Positions 14,157 through 24,576 of a stretch of DNA of 49,527 bases are shown in pieces (the stretch's first letter is position 1; the number at the start of each line of letters is the position of its first letter). The notes below the pieces were generated by a model. It was given only the letters and a program-made list of their open reading frames with translations, did no database searches and was not told the DNA's origin. The DNA lies in the NCBI GenBank assembly GCA_030840525.1, contig JAVEEI010000189.1, positions 1 through 49,527 of the forward strand, written 5' to 3'. A program made the translations under genes and the position numbers. The stretch is from Frankiaceae bacterium (GTDB lineage Bacteria; Actinomycetota; Actinomycetes; JAFAQI01).

Positions 14157-15908
14157 CTACGGCCGCGCGGGTGTCAACGCCGGCGCCGGCTCGCGCCGGG
14201 CCCGGCGGGAGGCGATCCACTGCTTCGGCCACACGATGAAGGCCTCCGCCTCGAGCGCGGCGATCGCGACCCGGGGCAGCTCGCGGGCGTTGCGGTAGCA
14301 GATGAACCGCGGCTCCCACACCGGCCGCCACTTCGCGTTGAACCGGTACAGCGACTCGATCTGGAACCAACGCGAGGCGAGCAGCAGCAGCTCCCGCCAG
14401 AGCCGCAGGATCGGCCCGGCGCCGAGCCGGCCGCCGCGCTCGAGCGCGGACCGGAACACCGCGGAGTTCAGCGACAGCCCGGCGACCCCGAGGTCGCCGG
14501 CCGCACGCAGCGCCGCGACGATGAGCAGCTCGTTGAGCCCCGGGTCGGCGGCGCGGTCGCGGCGCATCAGGTCGAGCGACAGCCCGTCGGTCCCCCACGG
14601 CACGAAGTGCAGGACCGCCGCGAGCACGTCGTCCTTCGTCGCGGTGACGGCGACGCACTCGCCGTCGCTCGGGTCGCCGAACCGGCCGAGCGCCATCGAG
14701 AACCCGCGCTCGGTCTCGGCACCGCGCCACGCGGCCGCCTGCCGGCGGATGTCCGCGACCTCGTACGGCGTCATGTCGCGCACCCGCCGCACCTGGGTCT
14801 TGTAGCCGGCCCGCTCGACCCGCGTCACCATCTGCCGGACATTGCGCATCGCCCGGCCTTCGAGGGTGAACTCGCAGACCTCGACGACGGCCTCGTCGCC
14901 GAGCTCGAGCGCGCGCAGACCGGCCTCGCGCACCCACACCTCGCCGCCGAGCTCGCTGCACCCCATCACCGCGGGCACCCACGCGTGCCGGCGCGACTCG
15001 GCGAGGAACGCGCGGATCGCGCCCGGCCACGCCTCCGGGTCCCCGAGCGGGTCGCCGGACGCGAGCATCACCCCGGACACGACGCGGTACGACACCGCGG
15101 ACTTGCCGGTGTCGGAGAAGACGACCGCCTTGTCCCGCCGCAACGCGAAGTAGCCGAGCGAGTCGCGCCGGCCGTGCCGGTCGAGCAGCTCCCGAATCCG
15201 CTCCTCGTCGTCGCCGCTCAGCCGGGCGGCCGGCTCCGGCGCGCGCAGCGCGAGAAAGACGCTGACCAGCAGGGTCGCGGCGCCGAGGGCGAGGAGCACG
15301 TCGTAGACGACGTCGGCCGCGCGGGCGCTGCGGAACGTCAGCGGGCCGGTGACGCCGACGAGGCCGAGCAGGACGTGGTCGAGTCGGTCGAGGAACGACG
15401 GGTGCCCGAGCAGCGCGCCGCTGCGCGCGTACACCAGCCCGACGCCGAGCACGACCGACGCCGCCGCCATCGCGACGAACGTCACCGGCGCGCGCAGCCT
15501 CGTCGTCGGGTCGCCGGCGGCGTAGAACTGCCGGTTCAGCACGACCAGCGCGACGGCGAGGACGAACGCGACCACGGCCTCTTCGGTGTCGAGGCCCTTC
15601 GCGACGTTGAGGCCGGCGGAGAGCAGCAGCAGTACGACGGCGCCGCGCCAGGCGCGGCGCTTGCGGCGGCGCAGCCCGTGGCCGAGCATCACCAGCAGCA
15701 GCCCGGCGACCGCGGTACCGGCGCTCGCGACGTGCGCCCACGCGAGCGGCACGACCTCGGTCAGGTCCTTGAGCCGGCTGACCCGCTCGGGCGTCAGCGC
15801 GCTGACGATGTCGACGACGCCGAGCGCCATCGTGAGCAGCGCGATCGCCGTCGGTACACCGGTCAGCAGGCGCGGGGTGGGCGGAGCGTCCGTACCGGGC
15901 CGGGTCAC
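14157..15908 (-). CDS. MprF-like membrane protein with DUF2156 (lysyl-phosphatidylglycerol synthase C) domain
   Basis: 583 residues. The N-terminal 215 residues carry about six membrane segments. The C-terminal cytoplasmic part (about 235-560) is the DUF2156 aminoacyl-phosphatidylglycerol synthase domain of two GNAT-like folds, with LGYFALRRDKAVVFSD, MLASGDPLGDPEAW, VCEFTLEGRAMRNVRQMVTR and ESLYRFNAKWRPVWEPRFICY. Known members transfer Lys or Ala from tRNA to phosphatidylglycerol, lowering the envelope charge and giving resistance to cationic peptides. The long flippase part of full MprF is absent. The GTG at 15908 overlaps the phosphatase stop by 4 nt (GTGA), so the genes are coupled. Confidence 0.87.
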   Translation of the reverse strand: MTRPGTDAPPTPRLLTGVPTAIALLTMALGVVDIVSALTPERVSRLKDLTEVVPLAWAHVASAGTAVAGLLLVMLGHGLRRRKRRAWRGAVVLLLLSAGLNVAKGLDTEEAVVAFVLAVALVVLNRQFYAAGDPTTRLRAPVTFVAMAAASVVLGVGLVYARSGALLGHPSFLDRLDHVLLGLVGVTGPLTFRSARAADVVYDVLLALGAATLLVSVFLALRAPEPAARLSGDDEERIRELLDRHGRRDSLGYFALRRDKAVVFSDTGKSAVSYRVVSGVMLASGDPLGDPEAWPGAIRAFLAESRRHAWVPAVMGCSELGGEVWVREAGLRALELGDEAVVEVCEFTLEGRAMRNVRQMVTRVERAGYKTQVRRVRDMTPYEVADIRRQAAAWRGAETERGFSMALGRFGDPSDGECVAVTATKDDVLAAVLHFVPWGTDGLSLDLMRRDRAADPGLNELLIVAALRAAGDLGVAGLSLNSAVFRSALERGGRLGAGPILRLWRELLLLASRWFQIESLYRFNAKWRPVWEPRFICYRNARELPRVAIAALEAEAFIVWPKQWIASRRARREPAPALTPARP

Positions 15909-17566
15909 GTCCCCATCATGTCGGTCTCGGCGGCGCGGTCGACCGGCACGCCGGACGAGGTCGCGACTCCGACGGCCAGCAGCGCGATGTCGTCGCGCAG
16001 GGTCTGCGGCGACATGCCGGAGAGCACGCGGTCACAGAGCGACTCCACACCCGGACCGGGGTGGGCGGCGATCGTCTCGGAGAGCTGGCGCAGGCGCTCG
16101 TCGAGCGAGCCGCCGGGCACCTCGACGAGACCGTCGGTGAACATCACCACGACCGCGCCGTCCTCGACGACGGTCTCGCCCTGGCTGTGGTCGGCGGCGA
16201 TCGGCGCACCGAGGACGACCGACTCGCCGCCGTCGAGCGTCTCGACCCGGCCGTCGGGGTGGCGCAGCATCGGCGCGAGGTGGCCGGCGTTCGTGTACCG
16301 CAGCCGCCGGCTGCCGTCCGGCTGGGCCGGCTCGAGGACGCCGTACACGACGGTGACGAGCTGGGTGAGGCCGAGCGCGTCGACCAGGCGGTCGAGACGG
16401 GTGATGACCTCTACCGGCTGGGCGCCGTCGATGGCGTACGCCCGCAGCGAGGCGCGGATCTGCGCCATCGCGCTGGCGGCTTCCAGGTCGTGCCCGATGA
16501 CGTCGCCGACGACGAGGCCGACCCGGCCGCCGGCGATGGGGAACACGTCGAACCAGTCGCCGCCGACCTGCTGGCCCACCCCGCTCGCGAGGTAGCGGGC
16601 CGCGACGTCGAGCCCGGGCAGCGTCGGCAGTTGCGGCAGCAGCGAGCGTTGCAGCGTCTCGGCGACCTGATGCTCGGCGTCGTACAGGGCGAGCGCGGCG
16701 TCGCGGCGCCGCGCGGCGGTCTCGACGACGAGAGCGACGAGGAGCGCGCCGAGCAGCCCGACGCCGACCGCGACCCAGGCCGCGTGCGCGGCGAGGCTGC
16801 CCACGAGCGGCGTCCGCGGCCTGATCTGCGTGAGCCAGCTCGCCACCCCGGCTTTGAGCGGGACGTTGCGCACCTCGCCGCGCAGGGGCAGGTGCGGGGT
16901 CGTCGCGGTGAGGACCTGGGACTTGTCCGCGGTCGGGGCGCCGTAGATGGCGACCTCGAGCTCGGCGAACGGCGCGGTCGAGGCCTGCCGGGGCGGGGTC
17001 ACCGCGGGGCCGAGGGCGGACTCGCGGTAGAGGACGGTGCCGGCCGGTGCGGCCGGCGAGCCGAGGGCGAACCCGAGCCGGCGGTCGCTGCCGATGATCG
17101 GCGTCGGCACGATCTGGTCGGTCGTGAGGGCGCGGTCGAACGTCGCGCTGCGCATGTCGGTGACGAGCTGGCCTTCGTGCAGCCCGTCTCCGACCGCGGC
17201 GAGGACGCGGTAGCCATGGTGGTCCGGCGTCGGCCGCAGCCAGGCGAACGTCACCTTGCCCTGGTTGGCCGCGGCGGCGCGCTGCGCGACCTGCACGTAG
17301 GCGGTGGTGGAGCGGCCGGAGTAGCGCAGGGCCGCGCCCTGCTCGTCGAGGCCGGCGGGGATGGCCGCGATCGCCTGGTCGAGCAGCAGCCCGATCTCGC
17401 TGGCCCGCTCCTTGAGCAGCCGCTGCTCCTGGTCGCGTACGGCGACGTGCACCAGCCAGGTGGCGCCGGCGGTGATGGCCAGCATGACGAGCAGCGCCAG
17501 GACGGATACCGGCCGCAATGCGCGGCGCCACCCGGCGAGCCTGACCATGATCACAAATGATGGCAC
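15905..17566 (-). CDS. Membrane-bound SpoIIE-type PP2C serine/threonine phosphatase
   Basis: 553 residues. A first membrane segment (about 20-42), an extracytoplasmic sensor region of about 210 residues, a second membrane segment (about 262-285), then a short linker leading to a SpoIIE/RsbU PP2C domain (about 320-540). Phosphatase motifs include VGGDWFDVF, VVGDVIGHDLEAASAMAQIR and VMFTDGLVE. The domain usually dephosphorylates anti-anti-sigma factors of the STAS type. The topology makes it a signal-transducing receptor phosphatase. It is the first gene of a two-gene unit with the MprF-like synthase. The GTG at 17566 has no ribosome site; an ATG at 17548 in frame is an equal candidate. Confidence 0.88.
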   Translation of the reverse strand: MPSFVIMVRLAGWRRALRPVSVLALLVMLAITAGATWLVHVAVRDQEQRLLKERASEIGLLLDQAIAAIPAGLDEQGAALRYSGRSTTAYVQVAQRAAAANQGKVTFAWLRPTPDHHGYRVLAAVGDGLHEGQLVTDMRSATFDRALTTDQIVPTPIIGSDRRLGFALGSPAAPAGTVLYRESALGPAVTPPRQASTAPFAELEVAIYGAPTADKSQVLTATTPHLPLRGEVRNVPLKAGVASWLTQIRPRTPLVGSLAAHAAWVAVGVGLLGALLVALVVETAARRRDAALALYDAEHQVAETLQRSLLPQLPTLPGLDVAARYLASGVGQQVGGDWFDVFPIAGGRVGLVVGDVIGHDLEAASAMAQIRASLRAYAIDGAQPVEVITRLDRLVDALGLTQLVTVVYGVLEPAQPDGSRRLRYTNAGHLAPMLRHPDGRVETLDGGESVVLGAPIAADHSQGETVVEDGAVVVMFTDGLVEVPGGSLDERLRQLSETIAAHPGPGVESLCDRVLSGMSPQTLRDDIALLAVGVATSSGVPVDRAAETDMMGT

Positions 17567-17621
17567 GCGCTGAGGGGCGTGTCCTGCGTACGAACGAAGG
17601 GTTCATCCGGACGGCGTAAAG

Positions 17622-17693
17622 AGCCCCGTGTCCGGATTGAACGGACGACCGCTCGCTTACAAGGCGAGTGCTCTACCACTGAGCTAACGGGGC
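17622..17693 (-). tRNA. tRNA-Thr (anticodon TGT)
   Basis: A complete 72-nt cloverleaf. Acceptor GCCCCGT pairs with ACGGGGC, the D-arm is GCTC/GAGC, the anticodon stem CTCGC/GCGAG encloses loop CTTGTAA with anticodon TGT, and the T-arm is GTCCG-TTCAATC-CGGAC. The discriminator is T. The 3' CCA is not encoded. It lies between the phosphatase and sigH genes on the same strand. Confidence 0.97.
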
Positions 17694-17724
17694 GTGGCCC
17701 CGATCGTATTGCCGCTCGGACGGT

Positions 17725-18399
17725 CTAGCTGGCGTCGGCGATGGAGCGCGCCTGCAGGTGCGAGTCGAGCTTGCGCTTGATCCGCTGGAGCGCGTTGTCG
17801 ATCGACTTCACGTGCCGCTGGAGCATCTCGGCGATCTCTTGGTAGCTCTTGCCGTCGACGTAGAGCCGGAGCACCTCGGCCTCGAGGTCGGACAGCACCT
17901 CGTCGAAGTGGGTCTGCAGCGCCCGGATGCGCTCGGCCGAGATGACGAGGTCGGCCGGGTCGGAGATCGCCCGGGTCGGGATGAGGTCGCCGAGGCAGCG
18001 CTCGCCCTCGTCGTCGGACAGCACCGGCCGGGAGAAGGAGACGTAGTTGTTGAGCGGGCCGTGCTTCTGCCGGGTCGCCGTCTTGATCGCGGTGATGATC
18101 TGGCGGGTGATGCACAGCTCGGCGAACGCGCGGAACGAGGTCTGGAGGTCCGGGTTGTAGTCACGGACGGCCTTGTAGAGGCCGATCATGCCTTCCTGGA
18201 CGATGTCTTCGCGGTCGGCGCCGACGAGGAAGTAGGAGCGCGCCTTCGACCGGGCGAAGCCGCGGTACTTCGTCAGCAGCTCGCTCAGCGCGCGGTCGTC
18301 ACCGTCACGGGCGGCCGCGACGAGGGCGTCATCGGCGTCGGCGACCCGAGGGGCCGGAGCTGCCAGCTGGGCGGCAGCTCGCAAGCGAGCAGATCGCAC
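17725..18399 (-). CDS. sigH: SigH/Spo0H-type RNA polymerase sigma factor
   Basis: Sigma-70 family factor of 224 residues, of the type annotated as sporulation sigma factor SigH and widely conserved in actinomycetes, including those that do not sporulate. Region 2 includes ADREDIVQEGMIGLYKAVRDY and SFRAFAELCITRQIITAIKTATR. Region 4 includes LSDLEAEVLRLYVDGKSYQEIAEML and KSIDNALQRIKRKL. I place the start at the GTG 18397-18399 because AAAGGAGG (18410-18417) lies about 10 nt before it. An ATG at 18498 would add 33 poorly conserved residues and has no ribosome site. No anti-sigma gene is adjacent. The promoter set is unknown. Confidence 0.88.
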   Translation of the reverse strand: MRSARLRAAAQLAAPAPRVADADDALVAAARDGDDRALSELLTKYRGFARSKARSYFLVGADREDIVQEGMIGLYKAVRDYNPDLQTSFRAFAELCITRQIITAIKTATRQKHGPLNNYVSFSRPVLSDDEGERCLGDLIPTRAISDPADLVISAERIRALQTHFDEVLSDLEAEVLRLYVDGKSYQEIAEMLQRHVKSIDNALQRIKRKLDSHLQARSIADAS

Positions 18400-18627
18400 C
18401 GGTCTGCGCCCTCCTTTGGGGCTTCCGTGTGGAGCTGGGATGTCATCGCTGCGCACGACTTGCTCCGAAATGTAACGGATGGCCCGCCGGGTGAACATCG
18501 GGCTTCGTCACAACAACGAGCGCGGAACCTTGTAGTGACGGGGGAATGCGCAGCTCGTATCAGCAAAATAACCGGACAAACCCGCCCAGAACGCACGTCG
18601 ACCTCGGGCTGGGTCACGAAAACCGGG

Positions 18628-19578
18628 TCACGCTAGGGCGCGCCGGCGGCGGGCGATCTCGGCCAGGGCGACCCCCGCCGCGACCGACGCGTTGAGCGAC
18701 TCGACCGACCCGGCCAGCGGGATCCGCACCGTCAGGTCGCACCGCTCGCCGACCAGCCGGGACAGCCCGCGACCCTCAGCGCCGACGACCAGCACCAGCG
18801 GCCCGGTGGCGAGCTCCAACCCGTCGAGGTCGATCTCGCCGCGGCCGTCGAGTCCCGCGACCATCAGGCCCGCCTCGGCGTACGACGCGAGCGTGCGGAC
18901 CAGGTTGCCCGCCTTGGCCACCGGCAGCCGGGCCAGCGTGCCGGCGCTCGCCTTCCAGGCCGCCGCCGTCACGCCGACCGACCGGCGCTCGGGCACGACC
19001 AGCCCGTCGGCACCGAACGCGGCCGCCGAGCGCGCGATCGCGCCGAGGTTGTGCGGGTCGGTGACCCCGTCGAGCGCGACCACGAGCGGCGCGGACGACG
19101 CCTCCTGAGCCCGGCGGAGCAGGTCGTCCGGGTGCAGGTAGTCGAACGGCCGCGCGGCCAGCGCGACACCTTGGTGGACGGCGCCGCCGGCTAGCCGGTC
19201 GAGCTCGCCCCGGCTCGCCTCGAGCACCGGGATCTCGGCGTCGCCGGCGAGCTTGCGGATCTCGTCGACCCGCTGGTCGCGGTCGAGGGCGGCGGCGAGG
19301 TACAGCGCGACCGCGGGGATGCCGGCCCGCAGCGCCTCGACCACCGGGTTGCGGCCGGCCACCACCTCGTCCGGCTGCGGCCCGCGCGGGCTGCGGCGCG
19401 GGCCGGCCGGCCGCGCGGTCGCCGGCTGCGCCGCCGCCGTACGCTTCGCCGCCGCCTTGGCCCGCCGCGCCGCCGGGTGCCCCGGACGTTCCTCGGCCTT
19501 CGGCGTGGGCCCGCGGCCGGCGAGCTTGCGCCGGCCGTGCCCGCCGGTCCCCTTGCTCGGCCCCTTCTTGCCCGCCAT
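18628..19578 (-). CDS. rlmB: 23S rRNA (guanosine-2'-O-)-methyltransferase, RlmB/TrmH family
   Basis: SPOUT-class methyltransferase, 316 residues, expected to methylate the ribose of G2251 (E. coli numbering) in 23S rRNA using S-adenosylmethionine. A basic Lys/Arg/Ala-rich extension (1-70) precedes the substrate-binding domain (EVVAGRNPVVEALRAG). The knotted catalytic domain has DPHNLGAIARSAAAFGADGLV (motif 1), LVLVVGAEGRGLSRL (motif 2) and IPLAGSVESLNASVAAGVALAE (motif 3). The ATG at 19578 shares one base with the cysS stop (TGATG). The cysS-rlmB pair is a common actinobacterial arrangement. Confidence 0.93.
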   Translation of the reverse strand: MAGKKGPSKGTGGHGRRKLAGRGPTPKAEERPGHPAARRAKAAAKRTAAAQPATARPAGPRRSPRGPQPDEVVAGRNPVVEALRAGIPAVALYLAAALDRDQRVDEIRKLAGDAEIPVLEASRGELDRLAGGAVHQGVALAARPFDYLHPDDLLRRAQEASSAPLVVALDGVTDPHNLGAIARSAAAFGADGLVVPERRSVGVTAAAWKASAGTLARLPVAKAGNLVRTLASYAEAGLMVAGLDGRGEIDLDGLELATGPLVLVVGAEGRGLSRLVGERCDLTVRIPLAGSVESLNASVAAGVALAEIARRRRALA

Positions 19579-20968
19579 CAGCCGACCCGCCAACGCGGGC
19601 CGGCGGGCGTGTCTTCGACGACGACGCCGGCCGCGGCCAGCGCGTCGCGCAGCCGGTCGGCCTCGGCGTAGTCCTTGCGCGCGCGGGCCTCGTCGCGCGC
19701 GGTCAGCATCGCCGGGACGAGCGCGTCGACGACCGGCCGCAAGGCACTGTCGGCACCGCCATCCCCGCCGAAGTCGTCCGGCGACAGGCCGAGGACTCGG
19801 GTCATCGCGCGCACCTCGCCGGCGGCCGTCTCGAGCGCGCTCTTGTCGCCGTCGGCGAGCGCGGCGTTGCCGGCCCGCACGCTCTCGTGTAGTACGGCGA
19901 GCGCGCGCGGCACCGCGAGGTCGTCGTCGAGCGCCGCCGCGAACGCCGCGGGCACCGGTACGCCCACGCCGGCGGGGTCCGGCGACACGATCTCGTCGGC
20001 CCGCTGCAGGAACCCCTCGATCCGCGCGTACGCCGCGTCCGCGTCCGCGAGCACGTCGTCGGACCACTGGATGTCGCTGCGGTAGTGCGCCGCGCCGAGC
20101 AGGTAGCGCACCGCCTGCGGCCGGTTTCGCGACAGCACGTCCGCGACGACGAGGGAGTTGCCGAGCGACTTGCTCATCTTCTCGCCGCCGGTGTTGACCA
20201 GCCCGTGGTGCAGCCAGAACCGGGCGAAGCCGTCGCCGGCCGCGACCGACTGCGCGACCTCGTTCTCGTGGTGCGGGAACACGAGATCCTGGCCGCCGCC
20301 GTGGATGTCGAACTCCGCGCCGAGGTAGCGGGTCGCCATCGCTGAGCACTCGAGGTGCCAGCCGGGACGGCCCGGCCCCCACGGCGTCGGCCACGTCGGC
20401 TCGCCCGGCTTTGCCGCCTTCCACAACGCGAAGTCGAGCGGGTCGCGCTTCAGCCCGGCGTCCTCGGCGGACCGCATCTGGTCCGGCTGCTGCCGCGACA
20501 GCGCGCCGTACCGGTCGAAGGAACGTACGTCGAAGTAGACGTCGCCTCCAACGGCGTAGGCGTGCCCGCGGTCGATGAGCCGCTGCATGAGCTCGACCAT
20601 TTCGGTGACGTGCCCGGTGGCGCGCGGCTCGCCGGTCGGCGGCAGCACGTTGAGTGCGTCGTACGCCTCGACGAACAGCCGGTGGTGGTGCGTCGCGTGC
20701 GCCCACCACGGCGCGCCGGCGTGCCCCGCGTCGTGCAGGATCTTGTCGTCGATGTCGGTGACGTTGCGCAGGAACTGCACGTCGTAGCCGGACGCCAGCA
20801 GCCAGCGGCGCAGGATGTCGAACGCGATCGCGCTGCGGACGTGGCCGACGTGCGGCGCGGCCTGCACTGTCGGCCCGCAGACGTACATCGTGACGACCCG
20901 CTCGTCCGCGCGCAGCGGGACGAAGTCGCGCACCTGCCCGGAGAGAGTGTCGTGCAGTCGCAACGCCA

Positions 20969-20969
<1 letters not shown>
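19578..20969 (-). CDS. cysS: Cysteinyl-tRNA synthetase
   Basis: Class I aminoacyl-tRNA synthetase, 463 residues, charging tRNA-Cys. The HIGH-like motif is [13 protein letters not shown] (HVGH at 40-43), zinc-site Cys31 is in [10 protein letters not shown], the second zinc part is in [10 protein letters not shown] and [11 protein letters not shown], and KMSKSLGNS is present. The ATG at 20969 overlaps the thiolase stop by one base (TGATG). Its distance from mshA argues that it is the true CysS rather than the mycothiol paralogue MshC; its start [19 protein letters not shown] and full length of the anticodon-binding region agree. Confidence 0.96.
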
Positions 20970-22144
<1,175 letters not shown>

Positions 22145-22163
22145 GACTCCATTGTCGGCGAGG

Positions 22164-22637
22164 TCAGCGCCGGATGACCAACGCGGTCGCAATCGCGGCC
22201 AGGCCTTCGCCGCGGCCGGTCAGGCCGAGACCGTCGGTCGTCGTCGCGGATACCGAGACGTGCGCGCCGACCGCGGCGGACATCGCGGCCTCCGCCTCGC
22301 CGCGGCGGGTCGCGATGCGCGGCCGCTCGCCGACGATCTGCACCGCGACGTTGCCGACCATCCACCCGTCGCCGCCAAGCAGGCGCACCGTTTCGGTCAG
22401 CAGCTCGGCGCCTTCCGCGCCCGACCAGCGCGGGTCGCTGGTGCCGAACACGCTGCCGAGGTCGCCGAGGCCGGCGGCCGACAGCAACGCGTCGCACACC
22501 GCGTGCGCGGCGACGTCGCCGTCGGAGTGGCCGGCCAGGCCGGTCTCGCCGTCCCACTCCAGGCAGCCGAGCATCAAAGTCCGCCCATCGGTCGCGAACG
22601 GATGGACGTCGACGCCGACACCGACGCGCGGCAGCAT
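22164..22637 (-). CDS. ispF: 2-C-methyl-D-erythritol 2,4-cyclodiphosphate synthase
   Basis: Fifth enzyme of the MEP isoprenoid pathway, 157 residues. It cyclises CDP-methylerythritol 2-phosphate, releasing CMP, as a zinc-dependent homotrimer. Metal ligands are Asp10 and His12 in VGVDVHPFA and His45 in [20 protein letters not shown]-terminal [15 protein letters not shown] is the family signature. I place the start at the ATG 22637 because AGGAG (22644-22648) lies 7 nt before it and the family begins at this point. An ATG at 22685 would overlap the ispD stop (ATGA) and add 16 residues. Confidence 0.94.
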   Translation of the reverse strand: MLPRVGVGVDVHPFATDGRTLMLGCLEWDGETGLAGHSDGDVAAHAVCDALLSAAGLGDLGSVFGTSDPRWSGAEGAELLTETVRLLGGDGWMVGNVAVQIVGERPRIATRRGEAEAAMSAAVGAHVSVSATTTDGLGLTGRGEGLAAIATALVIRR

Positions 22638-22681
22638 CGGTATCTCCTGGCGCAGCGGTACGACGTCGCGCTCGAACTCGC

Positions 22682-23347
22682 TCATGCCTTCCCCGTCTCC
22701 CACATCGCTTCGGCGACCGCGAGGTCCCACGGCGTCGTCACCTTGAACGCGCGCGGGTCGCCCCAAACCGTCTGTACGGCGACCCCCATCGCCTCGACCA
22801 GCGCGGCGTCGTCGGTGACGTCGAGTGTCTCCGCGTCGGCGTGCGCGGCCGCGAGCACGTCGCGGCGAAACCCTTGCGGCGTCTGCACCGCGCGCAACGT
22901 CGACCGGTCGACCGTCTCCACCACGACGCCGTCGCGGTCGACCCGCTTGACCGTGTCGGCGAGCGGCGCCACCGGGACCACCGCAGCCGCACCGGCGTCG
23001 AGTGCGGCGACCACGCGCTCGACGACGTCGTCGGGGACGAACGGCCGGGCCGCGTCGTGCACGAGGACCGCGTCGACGTCCGCGGGGATCGCGTCGAGTG
23101 CCAGCCGGACCGACTCCCACCGGTGCGCGCCGCCGGGTACGACGAGGGCCCGCGGGACCTGCCGCCGTACCTCCTCGATGGCGTCGGTCGGCGCCGCGAC
23201 GACGACGGGGTCGGCGCCGGCCCGCAGCAGCGCGGCGACGGCGTGCACGACGAGCGGGAGCGCACCGACCTGGACGAGGGCCTTGGGTGTTGGCCGGCCG
23301 AGCCGCTCGCCGCGGCCGGCCGCGGGCACGATGCCGGCGATGCGCAT
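22682..23347 (-). CDS. ispD: 2-C-methyl-D-erythritol 4-phosphate cytidylyltransferase
   Basis: Third MEP-pathway enzyme, 221 residues. It couples CTP to methylerythritol 4-phosphate. The N-terminal nucleotide-binding loop [16 protein letters not shown] (9-24) has the required lysine and arginine. Further signatures are [32 protein letters not shown] and DDAALVE. The ATG at 23347 lies 2 nt from the PIN/TRAM stop. ispD and ispF lie together as in most actinomycetes. Confidence 0.95.
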   Translation of the reverse strand: MRIAGIVPAAGRGERLGRPTPKALVQVGALPLVVHAVAALLRAGADPVVVAAPTDAIEEVRRQVPRALVVPGGAHRWESVRLALDAIPADVDAVLVHDAARPFVPDDVVERVVAALDAGAAAVVPVAPLADTVKRVDRDGVVVETVDRSTLRAVQTPQGFRRDVLAAAHADAETLDVTDDAALVEAMGVAVQTVWGDPRAFKVTTPWDLAVAEAMWETGKA

Positions 23348-23349
23348 GT

Positions 23350-24444
23350 TCAGTCGACCGGGTGCGCGAAGACGAGCCTGCCGTTCGCGGTCGTGACGAC
23401 GCTGGTGATGCGGACCGCGGCTTCCTTGCCGACGAGCCGGCGGCCCTGCTCGACGACGACCATCGTGCCGTCGTCGAGGTAGCCGACGCCCTGACCGGAC
23501 TCGCGTCCCGGTTTGATGACCTGCACGCTGATGTCCTCGCCGGTGACGACCGGCGGGCGCAACGCGAGCGACAGCGCGTGCAGGTTGAGCACGCGTACAC
23601 CCGCGATCGCGGCCGACTTCGCGAGGTTGGTGTCGAGGGTGAGCAACGCGTAGCCGCGGTCGAGGCAGACCCGCACCAGCTTCGCGTCGACCTCCGGGAT
23701 CTCGGGGTGGTCGTCGTCGAGGACGTCGATGTCGATGACCGGCTCGCGTTGCAACGCTTGCAACACTTCGAGGCCGCGGCGGCCGCGGGCCCGGCGTAGC
23801 GGGTCGGCCGCGTCGGCGAGGCCTTGCAGCTCGTTCAGGACGGGCTGGATGACGACGGTGCGGCCGTGCAGGAAGCCGGACCGTACGACGTCGACGATGC
23901 GGCCGTCGATGGCGACCGAGGTGTCGATGACGCGCGGGATCGCAGCGACGGCTTCGGCCCGCGGCGCGACGCCCGTGCGGCTGCCAAAGATGGCGAGCAC
24001 GCCGTCGCGCTTGGCCGCGCCGACGCGGAACCCGAGGTAGCCGAGGACCGCGACGACGGCGCCGAACAACGGGATCGCGATGAGCGGGTTCGGGACGAAG
24101 AACAGCGGCCACGCGATGCCGCCGCCGGTGAGGACGCCGCAGACGAGGCCGAGCGCGCCGGCGAGCAGCGTGTCGGCGGAGACCTCCCGCAGCGCCACCT
24201 CGGTGCGGTCGGCGGTGGCGGCGATGGTGCGGCCGAAGACGCCGCCGACGACGAACCCGATCGCCGAGCCGATGACGATGCAGATCGCGACCGCGTTGAA
24301 CGGGCCGAGCACGTTGGCGTGGCCGTTGTCGGTGAAGAAGCGCGACGTCTCGTAGCCGAGGCCGGCGAAGAAGACGACGGTGAACAGCCGCAGGATCTCG
24401 ATGAGACCGCTCGGTGCCCGCCCGCGACTCGTCACGGATGGCAT
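23350..24444 (-). CDS. Membrane-anchored PIN/TRAM domain protein (YacL type)
   Basis: 364 residues. Four membrane segments lie in about residues 17-150. A PIN nuclease-like domain (about 165-295) carries the acidic residues in [56 protein letters not shown] domain follows (about 300-355, [28 protein letters not shown] as two halves). Proteins of this class are presumed membrane-tethered ribonucleases. It lies between carD and ispD, the usual place in actinomycetes. The long intergenic gap to carD contains two hairpins. Confidence 0.92.
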   Translation of the reverse strand: MPSVTSRGRAPSGLIEILRLFTVVFFAGLGYETSRFFTDNGHANVLGPFNAVAICIVIGSAIGFVVGGVFGRTIAATADRTEVALREVSADTLLAGALGLVCGVLTGGGIAWPLFFVPNPLIAIPLFGAVVAVLGYLGFRVGAAKRDGVLAIFGSRTGVAPRAEAVAAIPRVIDTSVAIDGRIVDVVRSGFLHGRTVVIQPVLNELQGLADAADPLRRARGRRGLEVLQALQREPVIDIDVLDDDHPEIPEVDAKLVRVCLDRGYALLTLDTNLAKSAAIAGVRVLNLHALSLALRPPVVTGEDISVQVIKPGRESGQGVGYLDDGTMVVVEQGRRLVGKEAAVRITSVVTTANGRLVFAHPVD

Positions 24445-24480
24445 CCAATCAGGTCGAGCCGCGCCCGCGGCCCCTTTGTC

Positions 24481-24535
24481 GACTGTGACGTTCTAGGCGG
24501 AATCAACCCGAAGTAACGCTTCGAACGTCACAGTC
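24481..24535. repeat. 13-bp perfect inverted repeat between carD and PIN/TRAM genes
   Basis: Arms GACTGTGACGTTC (24481-24493) and GAACGTCACAGTC (24523-24535) are perfectly complementary with a 29-nt loop. The loop holds a second hairpin, CGAAG-TAACG-CTTCG (24509-24523), whose last base overlaps the outer right arm. It lies 37 nt upstream of the PIN/TRAM start. It may be a terminator or attenuator of carD read-through, or a dyad for a DNA-binding protein. Confidence 0.6.
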
Positions 24536-24550
24536 AACGAGAGATGTAGC

Positions 24551-24570
24551 CGCCAGCGTCGCCGCTGGCG
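24551..24570 (-). terminator. Hairpin directly after carD
   Basis: CGCCAGC (24551-24557) and GCTGGCG (24564-24570) pair around the 6-nt loop GTCGCC, starting 7 nt after the carD stop on the minus strand. It is a short GC stem without a T-run, so probably a partial terminator or mRNA 3' stabiliser. Confidence 0.5.
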
Positions 24571-24576
24571 ATGCCG

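Noticed and set aside
18628..20709. A cysS-rlmB fusion protein
   Set aside because: The long frame through cysS is out of phase with the cysS motifs; RlmB has its own ATG at 19578 sharing one base with the cysS stop.
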